Positions 1 to 8,316 of a DNA stretch of 55,078 nt are shown piece by piece (position 1 is the stretch's first letter; each line of letters begins with the position of its first letter). A program made the position numbers and the translations under genes. The notes below the pieces were generated by a model that searched no databases, was not told the DNA's origin, and worked only from the letters and a program-made list of their open reading frames with translations. This DNA comes from Bacillota bacterium. Lineage in GTDB: Bacteria > Bacillota > Clostridia > Christensenellales > CAG-138. The stretch lies in contig JAEYCM010000003.1 in NCBI GenBank assembly GCA_023455425.1, positions 1 through 55,078 of the forward strand. Direction: 5' to 3'.

Positions 1-94
1 GCCGTTTCCCGTTCGGTTGCCCTACCCGCCCGGGTCCCGGTTATGAAGTACAAAGTAGTTCGTTTGCGTCTTATTTAAGGAGGAAGAACAGTCA

Positions 95-193
95 ATGAAG
101 AATACTGTTGTTTTCCGGACGGAAAGAAATAATCTTTTTCATGTTCTTCTTGGTGTTATTGTACCACCATATTTGGTGGTTTACAACCTCTGA
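95..193 (+). CDS. possible 32-residue small ORF at window edge
   Basis: A short frame starts with ATG at 95 behind a strong ribosome-binding site (AAGGAGGA at 78-85) and ends with TGA at 191-193. The product would be a hydrophobic, basic peptide of about 32 residues with no family I recognise. A small inverted repeat (CCACCA/TGGTGG, 163-178) lies inside it. Only the ribosome-binding site supports it, and I see nothing else in the first 259 bases. They move from a GC-rich start (1-45) to AT-rich sequence and sit at a possible contig edge. Confidence 0.22.
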   Translation: MKNTVVFRTERNNLFHVLLGVIVPPYLVVYNL

Positions 194-259
194 TTTGACT
201 ATTATTGGCCATATTTAGTGTTTTCTTGCCCAAAACTTGAAAACAAATTGTGAACACGG

Positions 260-1138
260 CTACAGTGTGTCAAAAAATGGAGGCGTATAAGCAGAAGTTG
301 CAGCGGACGCCTCCTGCAGCAGCACGTTAGGCAACCCAAGCTGCAGGCAGTAATCCGCCGCGCGCTTGTATTCCCGCGCTGTCAGCGGGCGGTTCAGCGG
401 CGCTTTTAAATTGGGTGAGCTAGGCGTGTATTGCCGCATGAGTGAAAGATAAGTTTCCCTGGGAAGCGCTTCTATAATAAAATCCAGTATGCGCCTGGTT
501 TCATCAATACAGCCGGGCAACACAAGATGCCGTATCAAAAGACCGTGCGTTGCGATCCCAGTTTCATCCATTTGCAGCGTGCCTACCTGACGCTGCATTT
601 CGAGTATAGCGGGCCCTGCAAACGCAAAATAATCGGCCACGCCGGAGAAGGCAAGGCTGATTTGAGGCGTGACGTATTTAAGGTCCGGCAGATAAATATC
701 GATTAACCCTTCTAAAGAGCGGAGCGCCTCCACTGTTTCATACCCGCTGGTATTGTACAGGATGGGGATGGTCAGGCCGTTCTTTTTTGCTTTTATAAGA
801 GCGGCGCGGATTGCCGCGATGTGCGGCGTAGGGGTGACAATGTTAATGTTGTGCGCGCCCTGCTCCTGCAGGGAAAGAAAGAGTGCCGTGAGCTTTGCTT
901 CGCCGCACAGTTCCCCCTTTTGCTGCGCACTGATATCCATGTTCTGGCAAAAACAGCAGCGCAGCGCGCAGCCTGAAAAGAACACCGCGCCCGATCCGCG
1001 CGTACCGCTGAACATAGGCTCCTCCCAGTGGTGGAGCGCCGCGCGCGCAACGCGGGGAATATCGCCCGCGCCGCAAAAGCCGATCTTTTGTGTGCGGTCT
1101 ATGTTGCAGCGCCGCGGGCAGCAATTGCATTGCGTCAA
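260..1138 (-). CDS. radical SAM protein, PflX / pyruvate formate-lyase-activase-like
   Basis: This 292-residue protein carries the radical SAM cluster motif CxxxCxxC (C57, C61, C64 within GCALRCCFCQN), which would bind a [4Fe-4S] cluster and S-adenosylmethionine. The N-terminus has a second cysteine group (C4, C6, C7, C11, C22), as in the PflX family (COG1313), whose members are annotated as putative activating enzymes. No partner glycyl-radical enzyme is visible nearby, so the substrate is unknown. It is a soluble cytoplasmic protein of normal length for the family. A minus-strand terminator at 1178-1213 separates it from the upstream hydrolase gene, so it is probably transcribed on its own. 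Confidence 0.85.
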   Translation of the reverse strand: MTQCNCCPRRCNIDRTQKIGFCGAGDIPRVARAALHHWEEPMFSGTRGSGAVFFSGCALRCCFCQNMDISAQQKGELCGEAKLTALFLSLQEQGAHNINIVTPTPHIAAIRAALIKAKKNGLTIPILYNTSGYETVEALRSLEGLIDIYLPDLKYVTPQISLAFSGVADYFAFAGPAILEMQRQVGTLQMDETGIATHGLLIRHLVLPGCIDETRRILDFIIEALPRETYLSLMRQYTPSSPNLKAPLNRPLTAREYKRAADYCLQLGLPNVLLQEASAATSAYTPPFFDTL

Positions 1139-1177
1139 ATAGAAAACCTCCCTAAACCTTAGCCCGCATCATTGTAC

Positions 1178-1213
1178 AAAAAAAGAGGCCTGCGCGCAAG
1201 TTTGCGCGCAGCC
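1178..1213 (-). terminator. intrinsic terminator (minus strand)
   Basis: Read on the minus strand, a GC-rich hairpin (GGCTGCGCGCAA / TTGCGCGCAGGCC) is followed by TCTTTTTTT. It would end transcripts from the NlpC/P60 gene or the structured segment between them. A near copy of the same hairpin lies at 1498-1522. Confidence 0.75.
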
Positions 1214-1496
1214 TAAGTCGGCCAAAGAGATATTCACATATGTTTTGTTTTCTTAAGGTATCGCCACCTACGGCGGCGCGTCCTCGGCGGGGGACGCCTC
1301 GGATACTAAGCCTGCGTGCTGTCGCGATAGATTATTTTATTTAATAGCGGGCGGGTTCCGCCCCCCGCGCCCCTGAGGTACGGGCGCTCCTAGGGAAGGG
1401 GGGGAAACGCAGTTCCCTTAAAGCAAAAAAAATTATCGTCGGCGCTCTAAAGCGCCGATACCTTGAAATCTCCAAGTGGGTTTATCGACAACCTAA
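1214..1496. other. structured intergenic segment of unknown role
   Basis: No gene is visible in this 283-base stretch between two minus-strand genes, but it is full of secondary structure. AAGGTATCG (1255-1263) pairs with CGATACCTT (1456-1464). Inside are hairpins GCGTCC/GGACGC (1278-1297), GCGGGCGG/CCGCCC (about 1347-1363), GCGCCC/GGGCGC (about 1368-1387) and AGGGAA/TTCCCT (about 1392-1419). It is bracketed by two near-identical terminator hairpins. I do not recognise it as 6S, RNase P, SRP or tmRNA. It could be a structured RNA, a degenerate repeat element or an inserted sequence. Confidence 0.45.
1425..1458 (-). terminator. intrinsic terminator (minus strand)
   Basis: On the minus strand, TCGGCGCT-TTAG-AGCGCCGA forms a perfect 8-bp hairpin. 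It is followed by CGATAA and a run of eight T. It is the first hairpin with a good U tract downstream of the NlpC/P60 gene. Its plus-strand 3' arm overlaps the long-range pairing at 1456-1464. Confidence 0.65.
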
Positions 1497-1497
1497 A

Positions 1498-1522
1498 GCC
1501 TGCGCGCAAGTTGCGCACAGGC
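1498..1522 (-). repeat. hairpin duplicating the terminator stem at 1187-1213
   Basis: GCCTGCGCGCAA pairs with TTGCGCACAGGC just after the stop codon of the hydrolase gene. The one C-A mismatch becomes a G-U pair on the minus-strand RNA. The sequence nearly repeats the stem at 1187-1213 but lacks a U tract here. The two copies are direct repeats about 310 bp apart. Confidence 0.55.
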
Positions 1523-1540
1523 CTGTTGCTTTTGTAATAC

Positions 1541-2863
1541 TTAGAAAATTCTGCGGGCAATGACGAAGTTACGCTCATAGTAGCCCGTGGTAGCGCTGAT
1601 CATGACCTTGCCTGCCGAAGAGGAGGCGTGTACGAACTGGCCGTTGCCCAGGTAAATGCCGGTGTGATTGACGTTGGGGTTGCTGTCCGATTTATAGAAC
1701 AGCAGATCGCCCCGGCGGCAGCTTGATAAGCTGTTGACCGCTTCCCAGTTGGATACCTGGCTGAACCCGATGGCGTTGTACCGGCCGGTGCTGATCCCCG
1801 CAAGGCGCAGGCTGTAATACACAAGCCCGGAGCAGTCGAACGAATCCGGTCCTTCCTCACTCCACACATAGGGTTTTCCCATCTGCGCCATGGCCGCCGC
1901 GATATAGCCTTCCACGCTGGTTTCGTAGGAGCCCGGGTTGGAAGGTTTCTGGGTGGGCTTGGGCGTCGCCGTGATTTCCGGCGTAATCTCGGGTTCGGAC
2001 GGCTCCGAATCGCCGGGATCCAGAATGGGAATTTCCCAGGTCGTGCTCGGCTTGGGCGTAATCTTGGGGGTGGAAGCGGGCTTTGGCGTGGGCTTGGGCG
2101 TCGCTTTCGGCGTGGGCTTCGGGGTAGGCGTGGGGTCGACCAAGTACCGCGCGTTCGGCGAATAGAGGAGGTTGCGCGCTTCCTGATCTATCGTGCCGGT
2201 TTCATCAATTTTGTTGCGCGCCTGGAAACTCTTGACGGCGCGCTCGGTCGCAATTCCGAAATACCCGTTGTCCTTGCCTTCATAATAGCCAAGTTCGTTT
2301 AAACGCCGCTGCATGCCCCGCACGTCGGAACCCTTGTCCCCCAATTTCATGCGGTAAGGCGGAGCATCGACGCTATACAGCAGTTCCTGGGTTTGAGAAT
2401 CCGCAATGCCGGTTTGTTCCAGGCCCTGCGTACGCTGGAAGAGCATGACGGCGCTCTTGGTGGCGGTGCCGAAATATGTGGTGATTTCGTCGTAATCAAA
2501 ATAGCCTAGCTCCATCAGCCTGCTTTGCAATACCGAAACGGCTTCGCTTTCCGTTTCCTCCTGCAGCGTTTCATACGCAGAAAGAGAAATGGTGACGGGT
2601 GCCAAAGTAGGTTCGGGTGTGGGAGCGGGCGTGGGTGTAGGCTCGGGGGGGACGGTCATGGAGGAAGCGCTCTGCGCTTTGGGCGCCGCGGCAAATACCT
2701 CCTCCTGTATCGGGGTAGCGAAGAGGTAACCATTGTAGAGCAGCGGGTACCCAATGAAGCCGACAAGCACAATTCCGGCCAGCAGCAACAAGAAAACGCG
2801 CGAACGCTTGGTGAAACGTCCGGGTTTTACCTTGCGGGCTTTCTTATGGGAGAGGTTGTCCAT
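1541..2863 (-). CDS. NlpC/P60 cell-wall hydrolase with two peptidoglycan-binding domains
   Basis: A 440-residue cell-surface hydrolase. The start at 2863 is chosen because AAGGAG lies six bases upstream; a longer frame to 2893 lacks this. A basic N-terminus is followed by one membrane segment (about residues 20-42) and a Pro/Thr linker. Two PG_binding_1 repeats follow (about 100-165 and 175-240; motif LQxRLxELGYF), then a second Pro/Thr/Lys linker and a C-terminal NlpC/P60 domain. That domain shows the catalytic Cys in DSFDCSGLV and the His in NHTGIYLG. This architecture is typical of membrane-anchored gamma-D-glutamyl-diamino-acid endopeptidases that cut peptidoglycan stem peptides. Confidence 0.9.
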   Translation of the reverse strand: MDNLSHKKARKVKPGRFTKRSRVFLLLLAGIVLVGFIGYPLLYNGYLFATPIQEEVFAAAPKAQSASSMTVPPEPTPTPAPTPEPTLAPVTISLSAYETLQEETESEAVSVLQSRLMELGYFDYDEITTYFGTATKSAVMLFQRTQGLEQTGIADSQTQELLYSVDAPPYRMKLGDKGSDVRGMQRRLNELGYYEGKDNGYFGIATERAVKSFQARNKIDETGTIDQEARNLLYSPNARYLVDPTPTPKPTPKATPKPTPKPASTPKITPKPSTTWEIPILDPGDSEPSEPEITPEITATPKPTQKPSNPGSYETSVEGYIAAAMAQMGKPYVWSEEGPDSFDCSGLVYYSLRLAGISTGRYNAIGFSQVSNWEAVNSLSSCRRGDLLFYKSDSNPNVNHTGIYLGNGQFVHASSSAGKVMISATTGYYERNFVIARRIF

Positions 2864-3143
2864 TCTAGGCTCCTTTCGGTTGGCCCTGTACAAGAAAAGC
2901 TAAAAAAGGATACTGTTTCTTATACATAGAGTATATACCAATTTATCGGCATATTCCAACACTTTCATTAGCTTTTCGCGTGTATATTCATAAAATAGTG
3001 CATGAAAACCATCGGATGTGCCCGGTTTTTGAGAAGAAAAGCTTGAAACTGGTAAACTGTGTTATCATGTGGTATGATAAACGAGTGAAAATTCCGCGTG
3101 GCGACGGTTCAATATGCTTAAAAAATTGGCAGGGAGAACGGTT

Positions 3144-4160
3144 ATGCAGCATGAAATCACGGCAGAAGGCCCCTTGTTGAACAGCGTCGGCAACCTCAGG
3201 GAACCCGGATGGTCAAGGCGGATGCTGCTGCGGTATGACCGCAACGCAATCAAAAAGAGCGCGTGGAATATCAAGGAATGGGATTATTACATCATAAGCG
3301 ACGGCAGATACGGCGTTGCGCTCACTGTTGCGGATAACGGATATATGGGCCTATTATCCGCCTCGGTGCTGGATTTTACGCGTCCATGGGAAAAAACGGG
3401 CACCGTCATGGAGCCGTTTCCGTTTGGCAAGTACCGCATGCCCGCAACGTCTGAAAGCGGGGACGTGCAGGTTTCCTGTCAAGGCTGCAGCGTGTGGTTT
3501 GAAAACCGCGGCGCGCAGCGGCGGCTTATGTGCACCTATGAACGGTTTTATGAAAACAATACGCTGGAAGTGGATATTACGTTAAGCGCGCCGGAAACGG
3601 AATCGATTGTGATCGCAACGCCATTTCATAAGCCGCGGCATTTTTACTACAACCAGAAGATCAACTGCATGCCGGCTTCCGGCCGCGTGCGGCTGGGGGA
3701 ATTGGAGTTCGCGTTTTCCGGGGAGGATGCCTTTGGTACGCTCGATTGGGGACGCGGCGTGTGGACCTATGACAACACATGGTATTGGGGCAGCGCTAAC
3801 GACGCGGTAAACGGCAAGCCGTTCGGCTTCAACATCGGTTATGGCTTTGGGGATACCTCCGCTGCGACCGAAAGCGCCATCCTCTACGACCATAAGCTCC
3901 ATAAGCTGGAGCATGTAACATTCCATATCCCCGGGGACGGCTATCTGAAGCCGTGGACATTTTCTTCTTCGGACGGCAGGTTTGAAATGGCGTTTACGCC
4001 CATTCTGGACCGCGCGGCAAGGACGAACGCAGTCGTCATCGAAACGGACCAGCACCAGGTGTTCGGCAGGTTTTCCGGCTGCGCCGTACTGGACGACGGT
4101 ACGCAATTACAAATACAGAACCTTTTGGGGTTTGCAGAAAAAGTCAGGAATCGGTATTAA
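3144..4160 (+). CDS. DUF2804 domain-containing protein
   Basis: A 338-residue soluble protein resembling the DUF2804 family, whose function is not established. Recognisable family-like features are the N-terminal LxxxGxLxxxGWSR stretch and the Trp-rich core DWGRGVWTYDNTWYWG. The start at 3144 has AGGGAG about eight bases upstream. It is followed two bases later by the ABC-F gene, so the two are probably co-transcribed. The 280 bases between this gene and the divergent hydrolase gene hold no other gene that I can support. Confidence 0.75.
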   Translation: MQHEITAEGPLLNSVGNLREPGWSRRMLLRYDRNAIKKSAWNIKEWDYYIISDGRYGVALTVADNGYMGLLSASVLDFTRPWEKTGTVMEPFPFGKYRMPATSESGDVQVSCQGCSVWFENRGAQRRLMCTYERFYENNTLEVDITLSAPETESIVIATPFHKPRHFYYNQKINCMPASGRVRLGELEFAFSGEDAFGTLDWGRGVWTYDNTWYWGSANDAVNGKPFGFNIGYGFGDTSAATESAILYDHKLHKLEHVTFHIPGDGYLKPWTFSSSDGRFEMAFTPILDRAARTNAVVIETDQHQVFGRFSGCAVLDDGTQLQIQNLLGFAEKVRNRY

Positions 4161-4162
4161 AC

Positions 4163-6079
4163 ATGGCATTGTTGGCGGCTTATAAGCTACACAAATCCTT
4201 CGGGGGACGTACGCTGTTTGAGGATGTGTCCTTCGAGGTTGCGGAAAAAGATCACATTGGCCTTGTCGGCACGAACGGCACGGGAAAAACCACATTGATG
4301 CGCATTTTGACAGGCGTGGAACAGGCGGATAGCGGCGCCGTGCACCGCGGCAAGCTTGTACAGGCGGCAACATTGGAACAAACGCCCGCGCTCAAAGAAA
4401 AGCAAACGCTCTACGATTTTACGCTTGACGCGTTTGAACAGCTTTTGCGGGCCGAGGAAGAATTAAAGGAAATCAGCGCGCAGCTTTTGCGGCCCGATGC
4501 GCCGCATGAGCAATTGGTGAAAAAGCAGCACCAGGTGCAGGAACGGTATGAGCAAAACGGCGGTCTGACGTTCCGCAGCCGCACGCGCTCCACGCTCCTC
4601 GGCCTTGGGTTTACGCAGGCGGAGCTGGAACTGCTGGCCCTTTCCCTAAGCGGCGGGCAATTGAATAAGGCGATGCTTGCGCGGGTGCTTCTTTTGGGCG
4701 CGGATCTGCTGTTTTTGGACGAGCCGACCAATCATCTGGACATTGCGGCGACGGAATGGCTGGAAGCGTATTTAAAATCCTATCCCGGCGCGTTTATTCT
4801 GATTTCGCACGACCGGTATTTTCTGGATCAGGTCACCAACCGCACGATGGAACTGAGCAGCATGCGCTTGCATGTGACGCAGGGTAACTATTCCACCCAT
4901 GTGGAAAAAAGGCTCAACGCCAACGAGATCGCGCGGCGGCATTACCTGAACACACAGAAGGAGATCCGGCGCATCTACGGCATCGTGGAGCAGCAGCGCC
5001 AATGGAACAAGGAGCGTAACATCCGCACGGCGGAATCAAAGCTCAAACAGATCGAGCGCCTGAAAGCGACATTGGTGGAGCCGGAAAAAGAGGCGGCCTC
5101 CATCCGCTTTACGTTCACCGCAAAGGAGCCCGGCGGTAACGAGGTGCTTATTGCCGAAGAATTGAGCAAGGCCTATGGCGAAAAAAAGCTGTTTTCCGAC
5201 GCTTCCATGCTGATCCGGCGCGGGGAGCGGGTATTCCTCCTGGGCCCGAACGGCTGTGGGAAGACGACGCTTTTGCGCATCCTCATGGGGCGCGAAGTAG
5301 CGGATACGGGCAGGAACGCCTTTGGCGCGGGCGTGAAGCCCGCGTATTACGAGCAGAACATGCGCTCGCTCAACGAAGAAAAGACGGTGCTGCAGGAAGT
5401 GTGGGATGCGTACCCGCGCATGCGGCAAACGGAAATCCGCAACGCGCTCGCGGCGTTTTTGTTCCGCAATGACGACGTGGAAAAGCGCGTCGGCATGCTC
5501 TCGGGCGGGGAGCGCGCGCGGGTACAGCTATTGAAACTGATGCTTTCGGGCGCGAACCTGTTATTGCTGGACGAACCCACCAACCATCTTGACATCGCCT
5601 CACGGGAGGCGCTCGAACAGGCGCTTGAAGACTACGACGGCGCGCTGCTTGTCGTCACGCACGACCGCTTTTTGGTGAACCGCCTTGCGGACCGGGTGCT
5701 CTACATGGAACCTGTCGGGCTTAGAGAGACCATCGGCGGATACGACGCGTACATTGCGGAACGCGGCGCGGAGGAGAAGCCGGAAAAGGCGCAGGAGGAA
5801 GAAAAGCCGCTTAACGACTACCGGGCAAAAAAGGAACGCCAGAGCGCGATTGTCCGCGCAAAAAGCGAGGTGGCCCGCGCGGAGCGGGAGGTAGCCAAAA
5901 AGGAAAACGAGCAGGCGGAACTGGAACAGCAGCTCCTGAACCCCGCTTCGGTTTCGGATTATGAAAAGGCGGCGATGCTTTCCAACCGGCTCGCGGCCTG
6001 CAGGGCGGAACTTGAAGCGTGTATCGCGCTCTGGGAACAGGCGGAAGAGACATTGCAAACGCTGATCGCACAGGAATGA
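4163..6079 (+). CDS. ABC-F family ATPase (ribosome-associated type)
   Basis: A 638-residue protein with two ABC ATPase domains and no membrane segments, the mark of ABC-F proteins that act on ribosomes. Domain 1 has Walker A GTNGTGKTT (36-44), an unusual signature LSLSGGQLNKA and Walker B LLFLDEPTNHLD. A linker with the ABC-F tower region follows. Domain 2 has GPNGCGKTT, LSGGERARVQ and LLLLDEPTNHLD. The C-terminal ~90 residues are charged and predicted coiled coil, as in Uup-like members. It could be a housekeeping translation factor or an antibiotic-protection protein; the sequence alone does not decide. It starts two bases after the DUF2804 gene without a clear ribosome-binding site, suggesting translational coupling. 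Confidence 0.92.
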   Translation: MALLAAYKLHKSFGGRTLFEDVSFEVAEKDHIGLVGTNGTGKTTLMRILTGVEQADSGAVHRGKLVQAATLEQTPALKEKQTLYDFTLDAFEQLLRAEEELKEISAQLLRPDAPHEQLVKKQHQVQERYEQNGGLTFRSRTRSTLLGLGFTQAELELLALSLSGGQLNKAMLARVLLLGADLLFLDEPTNHLDIAATEWLEAYLKSYPGAFILISHDRYFLDQVTNRTMELSSMRLHVTQGNYSTHVEKRLNANEIARRHYLNTQKEIRRIYGIVEQQRQWNKERNIRTAESKLKQIERLKATLVEPEKEAASIRFTFTAKEPGGNEVLIAEELSKAYGEKKLFSDASMLIRRGERVFLLGPNGCGKTTLLRILMGREVADTGRNAFGAGVKPAYYEQNMRSLNEEKTVLQEVWDAYPRMRQTEIRNALAAFLFRNDDVEKRVGMLSGGERARVQLLKLMLSGANLLLLDEPTNHLDIASREALEQALEDYDGALLVVTHDRFLVNRLADRVLYMEPVGLRETIGGYDAYIAERGAEEKPEKAQEEEKPLNDYRAKKERQSAIVRAKSEVARAEREVAKKENEQAELEQQLLNPASVSDYEKAAMLSNRLAACRAELEACIALWEQAEETLQTLIAQE

Positions 6080-6091
6080 CAGGAGGCCGAC

Positions 6092-7624
6092 ATGCAAACA
6101 CGTAAATTCAGCCTTGGCTTGCGTTTTGACATCATGGCGGGGGAGGAAGGACAGGCGACGCCCGCCCAGATCTGGGAGGAGATTTTCTCCGTACTCACCA
6201 CCAACGATACAAAGGGCCTGCAATTGTATGGCGGAATGGTATCGTTTGACGAATACGCAGCGGCGGAGCCGTGCTACCTGTGCGTATTGACGAACGGCAG
6301 CCTGAAACAGATGCGCAGGGTATACGCCATGCTGGAGCAGGACGAGGGCATCGGCATGTATTTGACAGCCACCCATTCGTTCCTCCAGAACAACGCGCTT
6401 GAAAAAGTGGAAGGCCTCACGTATTACGGTAAAGTCCAGAGCGACGGCGCGCTGTCGGGCGGGGATGAGCCGCTTTTCGACGTACGCATCTGTAAAAAGC
6501 GCGGCAAGCGCAGGCCGGTGGGCAAGGGCATTGTGTTTCTGCTGGCGCCCGATGCGTTTTTTAACTTCCTTTCTTCTAAGCAGGCGATCCGCCGGCTGAT
6601 GCTGGCTGCAAGAAGACAGATCCCCGGCGTGCGGGTGCTGCCGCTTCCCATTGCAAACGGCGGGCCGGGCACGGTGGACGCGATATTGACGGCCCGAAAC
6701 GGTACTATGCGCAAGGTGCAGATCACCGGGCCGCAGGGGGAAAAACAGGAAGCGGCCTATGCCGTGTTTGGCGGCAGGACTGCGGTGGTCGAAATGCCGG
6801 AGTTTTTTTGCGGCAGCGTCCCGCCCGATCAAAAGCTCCATTCCAGCTTTGGCATGGGGGAGCTCATTCGCCGCGCCCTGGATGAGGGATTGAGTGAAAT
6901 TATCCTTGGCCTGACGCCGGGCTCTATCAACGACGGAGGCCTTGGCTGCCTTCGCGCGCTGGGCGTGAAGCTGCTGAACGCCGAAGGGGCCGAGGCAAGT
7001 ACGGAAAGCGAGGCCGCAACGATCGCCAAAATCGATACGGAGCTGTTGCACCCGCGCATTCGCAACACGCGTTTTGTAATCATGACGGACGATATGGAGC
7101 GGCTCAGGCAGGAATCGCTTTATGAGCCGCTACGCAAATCATATGCCGCTTTGGTGAAGGAAGCCGCCGGGGCTGACGTATTCGCACAGCCGGGTACAGG
7201 AGCCGCAGGGGGCTTGGGTGCTGCGCTGCTTGCGTTTTTTGGCGCATCATGCCAATCCGGTATTGAGGCGCTTTTGAATGTATACGAATTTGACCGCAGG
7301 GCGAAAAATGTCTCCCTGATCCTCACAGGCGAAGGATGCGTGGATCAGACAAGCTTTGCGCCCGGTCGCGCCGTGGGCGCGATCCTCAACCGCGCTTCGC
7401 GCATGAAGGTGCCGGTCTGCGCGATAGCGGGGCATATGGGGGAAGGCGGGGAGGACCTGCTGCAAAAGCGGGATTGCAGCAGCATGGTAATTGCCGAGGC
7501 GCCTGATGAAAGCTCTTTGGAAACGTTTGTGGAGCGCTTTGACGGCGCGGCCGAGCGTATGTTCCGCTTTATTCGCCTGGGCAGGGAAATTGAGCGTGTT
7601 TCCGCCCGCAAAAACAAGCGCTGA
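6092..7624 (+). CDS. divergent glycerate-kinase-like protein with extra N-terminal domain
   Basis: A 510-residue protein. From about residue 150 on it follows the glycerate kinase (GlxK/GarK) fold: APDAFFNFLSSKQA, PIANGGPGTVDAIL, TPGSINDGGLGCLRALG, GAAGGLGAALLAF and LTGEGCVDQTSFAPG. Several family motifs are altered: the usual ADGGEGT is ANGGPGT and the GGSATNDGG loop is TPGSINDGG. The first ~150 residues form a separate domain that I do not recognise. Glycerate kinases phosphorylate D-glycerate, but the changed motifs leave activity open. AGGAGG lies eight bases upstream, and the gene lies between the ABC-F and MarR genes on the same strand. Confidence 0.7.
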   Translation: MQTRKFSLGLRFDIMAGEEGQATPAQIWEEIFSVLTTNDTKGLQLYGGMVSFDEYAAAEPCYLCVLTNGSLKQMRRVYAMLEQDEGIGMYLTATHSFLQNNALEKVEGLTYYGKVQSDGALSGGDEPLFDVRICKKRGKRRPVGKGIVFLLAPDAFFNFLSSKQAIRRLMLAARRQIPGVRVLPLPIANGGPGTVDAILTARNGTMRKVQITGPQGEKQEAAYAVFGGRTAVVEMPEFFCGSVPPDQKLHSSFGMGELIRRALDEGLSEIILGLTPGSINDGGLGCLRALGVKLLNAEGAEASTESEAATIAKIDTELLHPRIRNTRFVIMTDDMERLRQESLYEPLRKSYAALVKEAAGADVFAQPGTGAAGGLGAALLAFFGASCQSGIEALLNVYEFDRRAKNVSLILTGEGCVDQTSFAPGRAVGAILNRASRMKVPVCAIAGHMGEGGEDLLQKRDCSSMVIAEAPDESSLETFVERFDGAAERMFRFIRLGREIERVSARKNKR

Positions 7625-7638
7625 CCGGGGAGGGTGCT

Positions 7639-8103
7639 ATGAACAGCGTCAAGGAACAGCAAAATATCACGCGGGAAGCATGGGAACAGTTCATGCTGCT
7701 CAACCAGGTACACGGCTTCTGTATGCAGCATACGCTCAGAAAATACGGCCTGTACGAAGGGCAGCCCGTCTATTTGTTCCAGATCCGGGATATGGGCAGA
7801 CCGAGCCAGAACGAGCTTGCAAAAGCGCTGGGGGTGAGCAAATCCTCCGCAGGCGTGACGCTCAGAAGGCTTGAAAAAAGCGGGTTTATCAAGCGCGAGC
7901 AAGACCTAGCGGACAGCCGGTGCAACCGCGTGGCGCTTACGAAAAAAGGGCAGGAGATTGCCCGCTGGTGCGAGATGGACGTGGACATGATTGCAAACAA
8001 TATGCTGGAGGATTTTACCGCCGAAGAGCGGGAGCTTGCGCTCAAGGTAATAAAGCGCATGTACAAAGGGCTTGACTCCATGCGCACGCGCATTAAATCG
8101 TAG
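7639..8103 (+). CDS. MarR family transcriptional regulator
   Basis: A 154-residue winged-helix protein with MarR features: an N-terminal dimerisation helix, a recognition region (GRPSQNELAKALGVSKSS) and the wing (SGFIKREQDLADSRCNRV) followed by LTKKGQE. MarR proteins are dimers that usually repress adjacent genes until a ligand binds. It follows the glycerate-kinase-like gene by 14 bases with GGGGAGG before the start. MarR genes often precede a transporter. Here only a short broken frame and AT-rich foreign-looking DNA follow. Confidence 0.9.
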   Translation: MNSVKEQQNITREAWEQFMLLNQVHGFCMQHTLRKYGLYEGQPVYLFQIRDMGRPSQNELAKALGVSKSSAGVTLRRLEKSGFIKREQDLADSRCNRVALTKKGQEIARWCEMDVDMIANNMLEDFTAEERELALKVIKRMYKGLDSMRTRIKS

Positions 8104-8131
8104 GCGCGCTGTTATTTGGAGGAGCAATTCA

Positions 8132-8251
8132 GTGTTTATAGCAATGCAGACCGTTATCCTCAAATGCGAAATTTGTTTCATAAGGGCGGTATGTGCGTCA
8201 AATGTAAGTCATCGTTATAAGGTGCTAGGAATGCGCCCTACTGGTTTATAA
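8132..8251 (+). CDS. short ORF after marR, possible remnant
   Basis: GTG at 8132 sits seven bases after a strong GGAGGAG (8118-8124) and opens a 39-codon frame ending at 8251. The product is not recognisable. The good ribosome-binding site just behind marR suggests the beginning of a former downstream gene cut off at the edge of the AT-rich island, but a real small peptide cannot be excluded. Confidence 0.25.
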   Translation: MFIAMQTVILKCEICFIRAVCASNVSHRYKVLGMRPTGL

Positions 8252-8316
8252 GATATGAAAGGTCCATATGAGCCTCTCAATCCGGAAATTAGTATACTCA
8301 GGAGGAAAAAACTTTG

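Noticed and set aside
1..45. GC-rich first bases as a second foreign join
   Set aside because: The stretch is too short to assign to any source. It is noted only because the other end of the window is chimeric.
1252..1467. 6S, RNase P, SRP or tmRNA gene
   Set aside because: The length and closing stem suggested 6S RNA, but I could not find the conserved elements of any of these RNAs on either strand.
1938..2165. Gly/Val-rich plus-strand frame opposite the NlpC/P60 gene
   Set aside because: It is the reverse reading of the Pro/Thr/Lys linker repeats, not a separate gene.
5600..7051. Long minus-strand frame (483 codons) across the ABC-F and glycerate-kinase-like genes
   Set aside because: It lies antisense to two clear genes, has no recognisable domains and is rich in Arg, His and Leu, as expected from reading GC-rich genes backwards.
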